Origin: Zanthoxylum bungeanum
Lineage: Eukaryota > Streptophyta > Magnoliopsida > Sapindales > Rutaceae
Assembly: GCA_019454045.1 (NCBI GenBank)
Contig: SKCR01001887.1
Span: 52,778-116,777 of the forward strand
Length of the DNA stretch: 64,000 nt
Reading direction: 5' to 3'
Shown one piece after another: positions 11,872-20,689 of the stretch (positions are counted from its first letter, which is position 1; every line of letters starts with the position of its first letter). Below the pieces are notes generated by a model. That model was not told where the DNA came from and searched no databases. It saw only the letters and a program-made list of their open reading frames with translations. The position numbers and the translations under genes are program-made.

Positions 11872-12611
11872 GGAAAAGAACAGATCACTCCACCTCCACA
11901 TTTTCCTCAGTGTCTTCAGAAAAGCAAATTGGACAAGCAGTTTGCTCGATTCTTGGAGGTTTTCAAAAAGCTGCACATCAACATCCCTTTTGCAGAAGCT
12001 TTGGAACAAATGCCTAGCTATACTAAATTCATGAAAGATATTCTTTCACGAAAACGGAGATTGGGAGATTATGAGACAGTAGCATTATCAGAAGAATGCA
12101 GCGCCATCATTCAGAGAAAACTTCCCCCAAATTGAAGGATCCTGGAAGTTTCACCATTCCTTACATCATTGGAGAACATAACTTCGATAAGGCTTTATGT
12201 GATTTAGGTGCAAGTGTTAATTTAATGCCTTTTTCTATTTTCAGGAAACTGCAGATTGGAGAAACAATGCCCACCTCAGTCTCTCTACAACTTGCTGATA
12301 GAATGCTCGTATTTCCAAAAGGCGTTGTTGAGAATGTGTTGTTTAAGGTTGACAAATTCATTTTCCCAGCATATTTTATTGCCCTTGATATGGAGGAAGA
12401 CGTAGACGTGCCAGTCATCATCGGGAGACCATTCTTGGCTACAGGTCGAACCATTATTGATGTACAAAAAGGAGAATTAACCATGAGGGTACATGACCAA
12501 GAAGTAACATTCAATGTTTCCAAGGCCATGAATTTCCCAGATGAAAAGAAGGAGGAATGTTTCAGACTTGATGTGATACATAGTACCATTCAGAACTTCA
12601 ATGCAATGTAA
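11872..12611 (+). pseudogene. gag-pro linker and retroviral-type aspartic protease
   Basis: After a linker (KLDKQFARFLEVFKKLHINI, a conserved block before plant gypsy proteases), a one-base frameshift near 12125 leads into the protease. It has the catalytic triplet context CDLGASVNLMP at about 12198-12230 and the flap/hydrophobic-Gly motif [10 protein letters not shown] at about 12418-12447. The stop is at 12609-12611. Plant gypsy proteases often have DLGA in place of DTGA/DSGA. The domain itself is complete, but it is detached in frame from gag. Confidence 0.78.
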
Positions 12612-12693
12612 AGTTCTACTGACAAACTTAAAACATGTCAATTGTCTGTGGAGCCTGAAGATAAAGCGTCTTTTGTACTGAAAGAGCTAATTC

Positions 12694-13062
12694 TTGCACT
12701 ACAAGCAACAGAAGAGAAAGAGATCCACCAGCTCAACGAATTGGAGGAATTTCACAAACAGCCTTTTGAGGATGCCAAATTGTACAAAGAAAAGACATGA
12801 TGATAAATTAGTGCGCATACAACTGGAACCAGGGCAGAATGTACTGTTAAACAAATCAAGGGTAAAATTCTTCCGTTGGAAGCCAAAATCACGGTGGTCA
12901 GGTCCATTTTTGATCACCATGGTTTTACCAGATAGAGCCGTTGAGATATATGATCCTGACTCCAACAAAACTTTCAAGGTTAAAAACATGCGTGTTAAGC
13001 ACTATTTGGGAGAACCGTTGGAGCGACAAAAAGAAAGTGTCACACTTTCAGATTCAGCATAA
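12694..13062 (+). pseudogene. Integrase C-terminal tail fused after protease (pol core deleted)
   Basis: Codes for the last part of a gypsy integrase: YKEKT..HDDKLVRIQ, then LLNKSRVKFF, RWSGPFLITMV and NKTFKVKNMRVKHYLGE, ending in TAA at 13060-13062. RT, RNase H and the D,D-35-E core, which would occupy over 3 kb, are absent. In the outer copy the same junction is in frame (19440-20027), so the deletion is ancestral to both copies. The upstream part here (12612-12700) has stops and frame changes. Confidence 0.75.
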
Positions 13063-13079
13063 CGTTCAAGAAGTCACGT

Positions 13080-13128
13080 CTAGCTGACGACATTAAACTT
13101 AGCGCTCGCAGGGAGGCAACCCATGCAA
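13080..13128 (+). other. Conserved post-pol motif (AAACTTAGCGCT..GGGAGGCAACCC)
   Basis: Directly after the integrase tail stop. The same motif with drift recurs at 20043-20085, 42840-42880 and 46725-46755, each just downstream of pol remnants of different elements. I know similar AGCGCT...GGGAGGCAACCCA strings from the 3' end of Athila-type pol regions. Function unknown. Confidence 0.6.
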
Positions 13129-13200
13129 TTTTTGTATATATTGCAATTTGGTATGATTTAATTTTATGTGTTTAGTTTTTACAGATTAAGACATTTCAAG

Positions 13201-13740
13201 ATGGAAGAAGCTCTCGCAAATCTTCACAAGCAATTTCTTTCTCTCCCTAAAAAATCTCTGATGAAAGTTTACAAAGCTCGCTTGGAACGGATGAGGTTAC
13301 TGATGATAAAAGGTATTCCTACTGACATTCGTTGGATTATTGAAGCACGGGTCAGATTGGCAGGTGAGTCTTCTGACTCTTTTAGTTCACATCTGTCTGG
13401 TTTTGGAAGAAGCACCTATGCAAAGAAACGTAGAGCTAAACAAATGGGTGTTTGTTACAAATGTGCACGTTGGAATTCCAATACTCGTTGTCATTATTTA
13501 GGAATGGTGTCTGATAATCGTGAAGATAAAATTAAATTCATTAGGGATGGCTTGAGTAAGGAGTCTGTAGATGATATATCTTCGACTCTTGAGACGCATC
13601 CCAGTGGATATGTTCATATAGCCATTCACAGTTACACACACAATTCCAAAAAGAAGACAACAGTTAAGTATTGGGAATCTGACTCAAAAAGACCCTGTTT
13701 GCCAATTTATAAGAAAATTGGATGGGAAGCTTGTTCCTGA
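13201..13740 (+). CDS. ORF-X: unrecognised accessory protein of the element family
   Basis: An open frame of 179 codons from ATG 13201 with no internal stop. The protein is basic. It starts MEEALANLHKQF, has a KVYKARLERMRLLMIKG helix-like segment and an arginine/lysine-rich GRSTYAKKRRAKQMG patch. Next come CYKCAR and a cysteine some ten residues on (possible small metal site), then FIRDGLSKESVDDIS and THPSGYV. A copy at 20165-20677 aligns over almost the full length, mostly with substitutions, so the frame has been kept between copies while gag and pro decayed. A TTTTTACAG acceptor-like string sits just before the ATG. I do not recognise the family; it could be a captured host sequence or an element-specific protein such as a nucleic-acid-binding factor. 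Confidence 0.6.
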   Translation: MEEALANLHKQFLSLPKKSLMKVYKARLERMRLLMIKGIPTDIRWIIEARVRLAGESSDSFSSHLSGFGRSTYAKKRRAKQMGVCYKCARWNSNTRCHYLGMVSDNREDKIKFIRDGLSKESVDDISSTLETHPSGYVHIAIHSYTHNSKKKTTVKYWESDSKRPCLPIYKKIGWEACS

Positions 13741-13992
13741 CGCATAGATGTCAATCAAGTTGTAAATTCTTGCAAATATTATATCTCTTTGTCTTTTTCC
13801 TAATAATTGTGATTTTTTTTTGTTTTCTTTATTTTCTCCGACAGAATCCAGACCTTTTTGACTATCACGATTTATTTTACTATTTTGCTACTAATCGTCC
13901 TTTGGAAGATACTTGTGCTATTTTTACTCACCCTTTTCAGGTACTATAAATTCAACTTATCATTGTACTTTTGAAGACATCCAGAGTAAAAC
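13741..13992 (+). other. Intron-like segment and possible small exon before LOG
   Basis: After ORF-X comes a T-rich tract ending TTTTCTCCGACAG (about 13840-13850), which looks like a splice acceptor. An open stretch of about 95 bases follows, ending TTTTCAG just before GTACTA near 13941-13942, like a splice donor. The outer copy matches only up to TTCTCCGACA (20812) and then diverges. No transcript evidence is available; splicing is a reading of consensus signals only. Confidence 0.35.
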
Positions 13993-14646
13993 ATGGAAGC
14001 CACTTCAAGAAGACGAGTTGAAAATATCTGTGTGTTTTGCGGTAGTAGTGTTGGTATTAAACCACAATACGTAGAAGCAGCACAAGAATTGGGTCGAGTC
14101 TTAGCTGCAATAAATATACACTTAGTATATGGCGGAGGCAATCTTGGACTAATGGGGATGGTTTCAAAGGCCGTACAGGAAGGAGGCAATCATGTTTTGG
14201 GAATCATCCCAAAACCCTTGGCGGAAGAAAATCTTATTGAACCATCAAACGGAGAGGAACTAATCGTCCCAGGTATGTCTGAACGACTGGTAGAAATGAT
14301 TAATCGTTCTGATGCTTTTATTGCTTTGCCAGGTGGCTTGGGTACATTGGAGGAAATTTTTATAGTATTATCTTAGGCGAACCTGAACATACACCAGAAA
14401 CCAATTGGACTGCTCAACGTTGATGGATTTTATGATTTTCTTTGTGTGTTTCTTGATGATGCCCGGAGAAATGGGTTCGTGTCAAAACCTATGAAAGAAC
14501 TCCTTTTTACTGCCAGGTCTGCTCCAGATCTAATAGACCAACTCATAGCCTATGAACCACAAGTTGACCCTATCCTTTCAAAGATAAATTGGTCTGAGGA
14601 CGATCGTGGTAAGATGCGTCAAATAAATCTGGATCTTAACCTTTAA
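13993..14646 (+). pseudogene. LOG-like: Captured LONELY GUY-type cytokinin riboside 5'-monophosphate phosphoribohydrolase
   Basis: LOG enzymes release active cytokinin base from its riboside 5'-monophosphate in the cytosol and nucleus. This frame has 217 codons, the usual LOG length. It shows ICVFCGSS near residue 12, the nucleotide-binding YGGGNLGLMG (46-55), VLGIIP (68-73), an Arg at 98 in MSERL, and the family signature PGGLGTLEE (113-121) with its catalytic Glu. Plant LOGs usually have Arg-Lys at 98-99; here it is Arg-Leu. Codon 128 is TAG where the family has Trp, and the frame then continues intact (NIHQKPIGLLNVDGF...) to TAA. It ends LDLNL. Plant LOG genes normally have several introns; none are present here, so it was probably captured as cDNA. 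It lies inside an LTR element on the same strand as gag. Written as a pseudogene because of the stop, but otherwise well preserved. Confidence 0.85.
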
Positions 14647-15418
14647 TTTTCTTGTAGTAATTCAGCTAACCATGTACTATCTTCTAAACTCTTCTTCTAC
14701 TGTTTAAGACATTGGGGACAATGTCTCATTTAGGTTTGGGGGTGAGGAATAATTAATAGTATCTTATTTTTATTGTATTTTTATTTTTAGTCCAAAATTT
14801 TTCGAAAAATTAAAAAACAATCAGCAAAAACAAAGGCATATTTAAAGCTAGGTGATGGTTTGGTGTCTTCCTTCACTCACTACCTCTCTATAAGGAAAAG
14901 TTGTGAAGGCACCTAGATAATCATTCACCAGTAGCTTGTTATGATAGACTAGTTTGGAGGACTCGTTGTTTATTCCTGTCACCAAGCGATAAGAGCCTAA
15001 GAGGCTTGAGTACTTAAGTGAGCCTCGCTCCACCCTCCCTCTAGGGAATCTACAACGGGAATTCCATTCGACAGTTAGTCACACACCATGACCAGTAAAA
15101 ATTATTTCTTTATGGTTTTGTTTTTATGTTGACTAAAAAGGTGAAATTGGTAAGAAATAGCTGTGTAAGGAATTCTCACTCCTGATACGTATTTCAAAAC
15201 CCATTTTTTCGAAACAAGTTAATTTTTGTTTATTTACTTTTGAATTATTTAATTTGCAAATTCTCCATAAAACTGACTAAAAATAGATCTTCATATACTT
15301 AGTTGGCAGATATTATCAACATACATGGTAACATACGGACATAGAATAAAATTGAAAAGATTGTAATATTCAGTGCTATAGTTTAATTGAAGAAGCATCT
15401 CAAAAAGTGATGGAATAA

Positions 15419-15454
<36 letters not shown>

Positions 15455-15690
15455 TGAAATCCGAGTTATTAAGTCTGTAAGGGTATTTTAATACCTAGTG
15501 CCCTAAAACCAACTGGTTTGGGAGTCATTGGCCCAAAGCTCGTTACATGGATAAAAAATGATGAAAAAAAAAAATATATATATATATGAAGTCTGAGTAA
15601 TTAAGTCTGTAGGGGTGTCTTAACACCTGGTGCCTTAAAGCCATCTGGTTTGGGAGCCACTGACCTAAAGCTCGCTACATAGATGGAAGG
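15455..15690 (+). repeat. Duplicated 105-bp block in the 3' UTR
   Basis: Two copies of the series AATTAAGTCTGTA, GTGCCYTAAARCCA, CTGGTTTGGGAG, CTAAAGCTCG, TACATRGAT separated by an AT-rich spacer. The copies differ at many sites, so the duplication is old. Confidence 0.6.
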
Positions 15691-16064
15691 TATTGTATAT
15701 GAATAAAAAATAGAAAAAAAATCAAAGAAAAAAAAAATCAGAAAAATCAGAAAATTTATTCCATTACTACAAAAGATGTGAACTTTGATAAAACTTTAGG
15801 ACAAAAATATTACTCTCTTATCAACTGCACTTATGACTGTTGTGGGAAAAAATGAGTTGAATAAAACTTTGTTAGCTGTGTATATGAAGAATGATAAAAA
15901 TAATCGGATAATTTACTTATTCAGTAATTTAGAATGAAACAAAACAACTAGTAAACTTGGAGTAGAAGTTTCACCTAAAATAGTCACTAACTTCTTTATT
16001 CTCTTTTCTATTGTCTTTTTGCTTTTGTGTGCATTAGTTTCACTACCATTTTACTTTTGTAAAA

Positions 16065-16190
16065 TGTTGTGGGTATCATTGCTGTAAACCCTCACGAGAC
16101 TATAACTCGTCCACTAGGGACACCTAGGGGTTTAAAGGCTTATTGCATATGCTAAATGCAATCGTGATCCCTACGAAAGTGGCTTAGTTA
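16065..16190 (+). other. Conserved 3' module upstream of the polypurine tract, copy 1
   Basis: Contains TGGGTATCATTGCTGTAAAC, CACGAGACTATAACT, GGGGTTTAAAGGCTT, GCTAAATGCAATCGTGATCC and CTACGAAAGTGGC. It recurs at 43960-44075 and about 47800-47915 in elements whose LTRs are clearly different. Confidence 0.6.
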
Positions 16191-16235
16191 AATTTTTATT
16201 ATGTTATTTTATTTTGCTCGAGGACTAGCAAAATG

Positions 16236-16251
16236 TTAGGTTTGGGGGGTG
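16236..16251 (+). other. Polypurine tract of the LOG element
   Basis: TTAGGTTTGGGGGGTG abuts the 3' LTR, where plus-strand DNA synthesis of LTR elements is primed. Confidence 0.75.
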
Positions 16252-18090
16252 TGATGAGTGGTAAAACTATCACTATTTCCCACTCATTTAACTTAATATT
16301 TTGTATAGTTTCTTGAGTTTTGTGAATATTTTGATGTGTTTTGTGTTATTTTGTAGATAAATAAAGTTTCAGGACATTCTGGAGGTGATTTGGAGCAAAA
16401 CTGTGAAATTTGGCAAAAAGGGTATTTTGGTAATTTTGGGCATCTCGACACCGAAACCCTTGGCATCCCGACCTCTAACGTGCACCGGAGACTGCTAAAA
16501 TGCGCCAGGTCAACAAGTCAAAGTTGCCAAGTTTGACTTTGCTAACGTGCACCATGCCACGTGTCATCATCACAAGCAATCTGCTAACGTGCACCGCATG
16601 CCACGTGTCAAAAATTCAACGAGCCGTTTTTTTTTTAGCCACCATGCCACATGTCGAAAATTCAGCGATCCAAAAAAAATTAATAAAAAAAAAAATCAGA
16701 AAAATAATAATAAAGAATTGGATTTTCTTGCCTATAAATTGAGTTTGATTTCTTAAGTTTCAAATGTACCTCATCCTCTGAAATCCTTATAAATAAATTG
16801 AGAGTTCTCTTCTTTAGTTTCTTTTATTCAGTTTTATTTACGTTTGTAGTAGTAATTCTCTTCTATAAATAGTAGTTTTCATTCATCCATGAGGGGTAAC
16901 TTCTCTATGATGAGGTAATAAGGTAATTCTTTTACTTTTGCTTTTTAGATTAATCTCCCTTAAAATATAATATATAAATTATTTAAAACCTGAATTAATA
17001 AAAAGATACCGCCATTCTAGGTCGGTTGGTTATTCAATTAAAACTGGTTAAACCTGACTTAATGAGGATACCGCCATTCTAGGTCGGTTGATTTAATTTA
17101 GTTCCGCCTTATGGCTGGTTTATTTTCTGTTCCGCCTTATGGCTGGTATATTTGAATTTGACTTAATCAGGATACCGCCATTCCGGACGGTTGGTTTAAA
17201 ATATCACAAGTATATATATTAAATATTTTATGGGAGATATCTAAATAGTATATAGTAGAAGTTATTTCCTTTTACCTTAGCATTTCATTTCTTTTTATTG
17301 CAATTCATTATTCTATAATTATTTTTCAGGAATTTCATTTTATGTCTTTTAAGTTTTTATCAGCTTTAGCTATGTGTTGTAACTAAGTTAAATATCTAGG
17401 GTTGTGATAAAATCTAATATCACGGTTTTAAAAAGGGTTAGATTATAGTTTGGGTAATTAAAAGATTTATTTATTGAGTCATAATCTTAAAGCTTCTTAT
17501 TAACTGGCCACTAATAAAATTGATTAGGTAAACTTAAAATAAACTAGACATAGGGATTTTAAGTTTAAAAACATTAAGACTCAATAGCCCACGATCTTCT
17601 TTAAGGATAGATAAACCTTTAATAGATTTCCTTACAGGATAGGAATATACTTGTTGGGCGGGGGTAATCATAATTGGAATTCAAACTTAATGAATCTAGG
17701 TAATTTGGTTGACATAGACATATGATTCAATTGAATTAAACTAGGTATTTGTAAATAACCATCGGAAGGGCTTTTACATAATTTAATATTCCAGATTAAT
17801 AAATCAATATTTACGCAACTATGATTTAACTACTTCATCTTTTAATTAATATTGGAAGAATTCACAACCCTAGATAGTTTTTAATTCTCATTAATCTACT
17901 CTCAATTTCTTTTACTTGTTTTAAATTTAGAATCATCGTCATTTCAAAATAATAAACTTGTTTGATATTAGTAATAACTTGACCTCATAAAATTAATATA
18001 ATAGGTAATAAGTCCTCGTGGGATCGATACTTTTTATACTACTTGAACGATACGTGTGCTTGCGTTATACGCGTGTGATTACGCCGGTCA
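16252..18090 (+). repeat. 3' LTR of the LOG-carrying element
   Basis: 1839 bp, near-identical partner of 8462-10296 with scattered substitutions and small indels (for example CTCATTTAAC for CTCAATTAAC near the start). Followed by GCTAA, the right target duplication, and then by the resumed gag of the outer element. Confidence 0.88.
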
Positions 18091-20027
18091 GCTAACAATA
18101 ATTCCTTGTGCCAACATAAAGAAACATGATCCAGAGAATTGCAGGAATATATGAAGTTGGAGCCAACTCAGCAGTGAATACTAAGGTGGATCAGATGTGC
18201 AAATACCTGGAAACACTCAGCGCACAAGTTGTAAACATTGCCGAAACCACAAGTTCACCATATAGAGGAACACCAAAGCCAAACCAACATAAAGAAATTG
18301 TGAATTACGTCAACAATTTCAACAGACAGGGGAACAATCCATATTCCAACACCTACAACTCAGGGTGGAGGAATCATCCCAATTTCGTATGGAGCAACAA
18401 TTCAGGGCAAATGAACAACCCACCACCCTGATTCCAACAGCATAACAAAGGCCAGGAGCAGGCAAATGAATCAAGAATAACAGAAGTGCTGACCCACTTG
18501 AAAAATATAGAAGCAAAACACGACTCTCAAGCAGCTAGATATGATGCTATGTTTTAATCCCAAGCAGCATTAATTCAAAGTCAATCTTCTTCCATTAAAG
18601 CACTGGAAAATCAAATTGGACAACTGGCCAATGCTCAGAGTTACAGACCGCCATGTAACCTTCCTAGCAACACTGAACCAAATCCAAGAAACATATGGAA
18701 TGAGCAATGTCATGCCATCATGTTAAAGAGCGGTACTGAAATCAACAAAGATATTGGAGTCAAGGCAACTGTTGAGGAAGTTCCAAAAGAAAGTAGCGAA
18801 ACAGTTCCACAGATGAAGGAAAAAGAAGCAAAGGAAAAAGATCAAGAAATAATCACTATACCTCCACCTATTCCACAGCGTCTCCAGAATAATAAACTAG
18901 ACAAGCAGTTTTCTCGATTCTTGGAGATCTTCAAAAAGTTGCATATCAACATTCCATTTGCAAAAGCGTTGGAACAAATGCCCAGCTATGTCAAATTCAT
19001 GAAAGACATTCTTTCACGAAAACGGAGATTGAGGGATTACGAGACAGTAGCATTATCAGAAGAATACAACGCCAACATTCAGAGGAAGCTTCCCCCAAAG
19101 TTGAAAGATCCTGGCAGTTTCATTGTTCCTTGCACCATATGAGAACATGACTTCGGTAAGGCTTTGTGTGATTTAGGTGCAAGTGTTAACTTGATGCCTT
19201 TTTCTATTTACAGGAAACTGTAGATTGGAGAAACAATGCCCACCTCAGTCTCTCTACAACTTGCTGATAAAACACTCGTATTTCCGAGAGGTGTAGTTGA
19301 AGATGTGCCGGTCAAAGTTGATAAATTCATTTTCCCAGCAGATTTTATTGTCCTTGATATGGAGGAAGACGAAGACATGCCGATCATCCTCGGGAGACCA
19401 TTCTTGGCTACAGGTCGAACCATTATTGATGTACAAAAATGAGAACTAACCATGAGGGTACATGACCAAGAAGTAACATTCAATGTTTTTAAAGCCATGA
19501 ATTTCCCGAATGACGAGAAGAAGGAATGTTTCAGACTTGATGTGATACATAGTACCACCCAGAACTCCAATGTAATGCAAAGTTCTACTGACAAACTATC
19601 TGTGAAGCCTGAAGATAAAGCGTACTGCGTACTGAAGAAGCCTATTCTTGCACTACAAGCAACAAAAGATAAATAGTTCCACCAGCTCAATGAATTTGAG
19701 GAATTTCACATACAGCCTTTTGAGAATGCTAAACAGTACAAAGAAAAGGCCAAGAAGAGACATGATGAAAAGTTAGTGCGCATACAACTAGAACCAGGGC
19801 ATAAGGTACAATTAAACAAATCAAGGTTGAAACTCTTCCCATGGAAGCCAAAATCATGGTGGTCAGGTCCATTCCTAATCACCAAGGTTTTACCAGATAG
19901 AGCCGTTGAGTTACATGATCCCGACTCCAACAAAACATTCAAGGTTAAAAACAAACGTGTCAAGCACTACTGGGGAGAATCAATTGAACGACAAAAAGAA
20001 AATGTCGCATTTTTAGATCCAGCCTAA
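18091..20027 (+). pseudogene. Outer element gag-protease-integrase tail, right part
   Basis: Continues the gag interrupted at 8461. One single reading frame runs from about 18096 to TAA at 20025-20027 with six internal stops (near 18429, 18555, 19139, 19220, 19440, 19674) but no evident frameshift. Motifs are MIQRIAGIYEVGAN, YVNNFNRQ..NPYSNTYNSGW, KLDKQFSRFLEIFKKLHINI, CDLGASVNLMP (protease), [10 protein letters not shown] and MRVHDQEVTFNV. These run straight into the integrase tail (KRHDEKLVRIQLEPGH, WWSGPFLITKV, KVKNKRVKHYWGE). The RT-RNase H-integrase core is missing at the same place as in the inner element. Confidence 0.82.
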
Positions 20028-20042
20028 CATTCGGGTAGTCAT

Positions 20043-20085
20043 GTCTAGCTGACAACTTTTACTTAGTGCTAGCAGTGAGGCAACC
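20043..20085 (+). other. Conserved post-pol motif, outer copy
   Basis: GTCTAGCTGAC followed by TTAGTGCTAGCAGTGAGGCA and ACCC, the same block as 13080-13128, again just after the integrase tail stop. Confidence 0.55.
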
Positions 20086-20164
20086 CATGTAACTCATGTA
20101 TATATTATGATTTGGTGTGTTTTATTTGTGTGGGTTTCATTTGTGTAGGTAAAGTCATTTCAGG

Positions 20165-20677
20165 ATGGAAGAAGTTCTCGCAAATCTTCACAAGCAATTT
20201 CCTTCTCTCCCTCAAAACTCTCTAATGAAAGTCTACAAAGCTCGCTTGGAACGGATGAGACTATTGATGATCAAAGGTAATCTTAATGACATTCGTTGGA
20301 TAATTGATGCACGGGTCCGATTGGCAGGTGAGTCTTCTGACTCTTTTATTTCACATCTGCCTGGTTTAGGAAGAAGCACATATGCTAAAAAGAGAAGAGC
20401 CAAAAGAATATGTGTTTGTTATAAATGTGCTCGTATGTTTTATGATACTCGTTGTCGATCTTTAGGAATGGTGTCTGATAACCGCAAATATAAGATTAAT
20501 TTCATTAGGGATGGCTTGAGTAAGGAGTCTTTGGATGACATATCCAAAACTCTTGAGACGCATCCCAGTGGATATATATATCATGAATTTCGCATGTTAT
20601 ATACACAATTCCGAAAAGAAAGACAACAGTTAAGTCTCGGGAATCTGACTAAAAAGACCTTGTTTGCCAATTTATAA
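20165..20677 (+). CDS. ORF-X, outer copy
   Basis: An open frame of 170 codons from ATG 20165 without internal stops, aligned along nearly its whole length with 13201-13740. Shared motifs: KVYKARLERMRLLMIKG, RWII.ARVRLAGESSDSF, GRSTYAKKRRAK, VCYKCAR, LGMVSDNR, FIRDGLSKES, LETHPSGY. The C-terminal ends differ because of a small indel. That this frame is open while the adjacent gag-pro frame carries six stops is unusual for a dead element. Function unknown. Confidence 0.58.
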   Translation: MEEVLANLHKQFPSLPQNSLMKVYKARLERMRLLMIKGNLNDIRWIIDARVRLAGESSDSFISHLPGLGRSTYAKKRRAKRICVCYKCARMFYDTRCRSLGMVSDNRKYKINFIRDGLSKESLDDISKTLETHPSGYIYHEFRMLYTQFRKERQQLSLGNLTKKTLFANL

Positions 20678-20689
20678 GAAATTTGGATG

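Larger units (their letters stand above)
14647..16235 (+). other. Long 3' untranslated region of the LOG element
   Basis: No coding sequence. Contents in order: ACATTGGGGACAATGTCTC..TTTAGGTTTGGGGGTG (14709-14745), which is an internal purine-rich tract also present at 27655-27690. Then a (TA)n microsatellite (15422-15450) and a block of about 105 bp that occurs twice (about 15455-15560 and 15590-15690). Last is a conserved module TTTAAAGGCTT...GATCCCTACGAAAGTGG (about 16065-16190) found in two other elements of the window. Such long, structured 3' regions are usual for Athila/Tat elements. Confidence 0.65.
8462..18090 (+). mobile_element. Non-autonomous gypsy LTR retroelement carrying a LOG gene
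   Basis: A 9629-bp element bounded by matching LTRs (8462-10296 and 16252-18090), both starting TGATGAGTGG and ending CCGGTCA. It has a tRNA-Asp primer-binding site after the first LTR and a purine-rich TTTGGGGGGTG tract just before the second. Flanking pentamers ACTAA (8457-8461) and GCTAA (18091-18095) are a target duplication with one transition. The interior order is gag, protease, integrase tail, ORF-X, LOG, then a long 3' UTR. RT, RNase H and the integrase core are absent, so it would need enzymes from a partner element. Gag motifs resemble Athila/Tat-type plant gypsy elements. The LTRs differ by only a few percent by eye, suggesting a fairly recent insertion. Confidence 0.88.

Noticed and set aside
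13993..14646. LOG sequence as an ordinary host gene into which retroelements later inserted
   Set aside because: It lacks introns, lies in the sense orientation between the primer site and purine tract of one element with matching LTRs, and is continuous with that element's 3' UTR.
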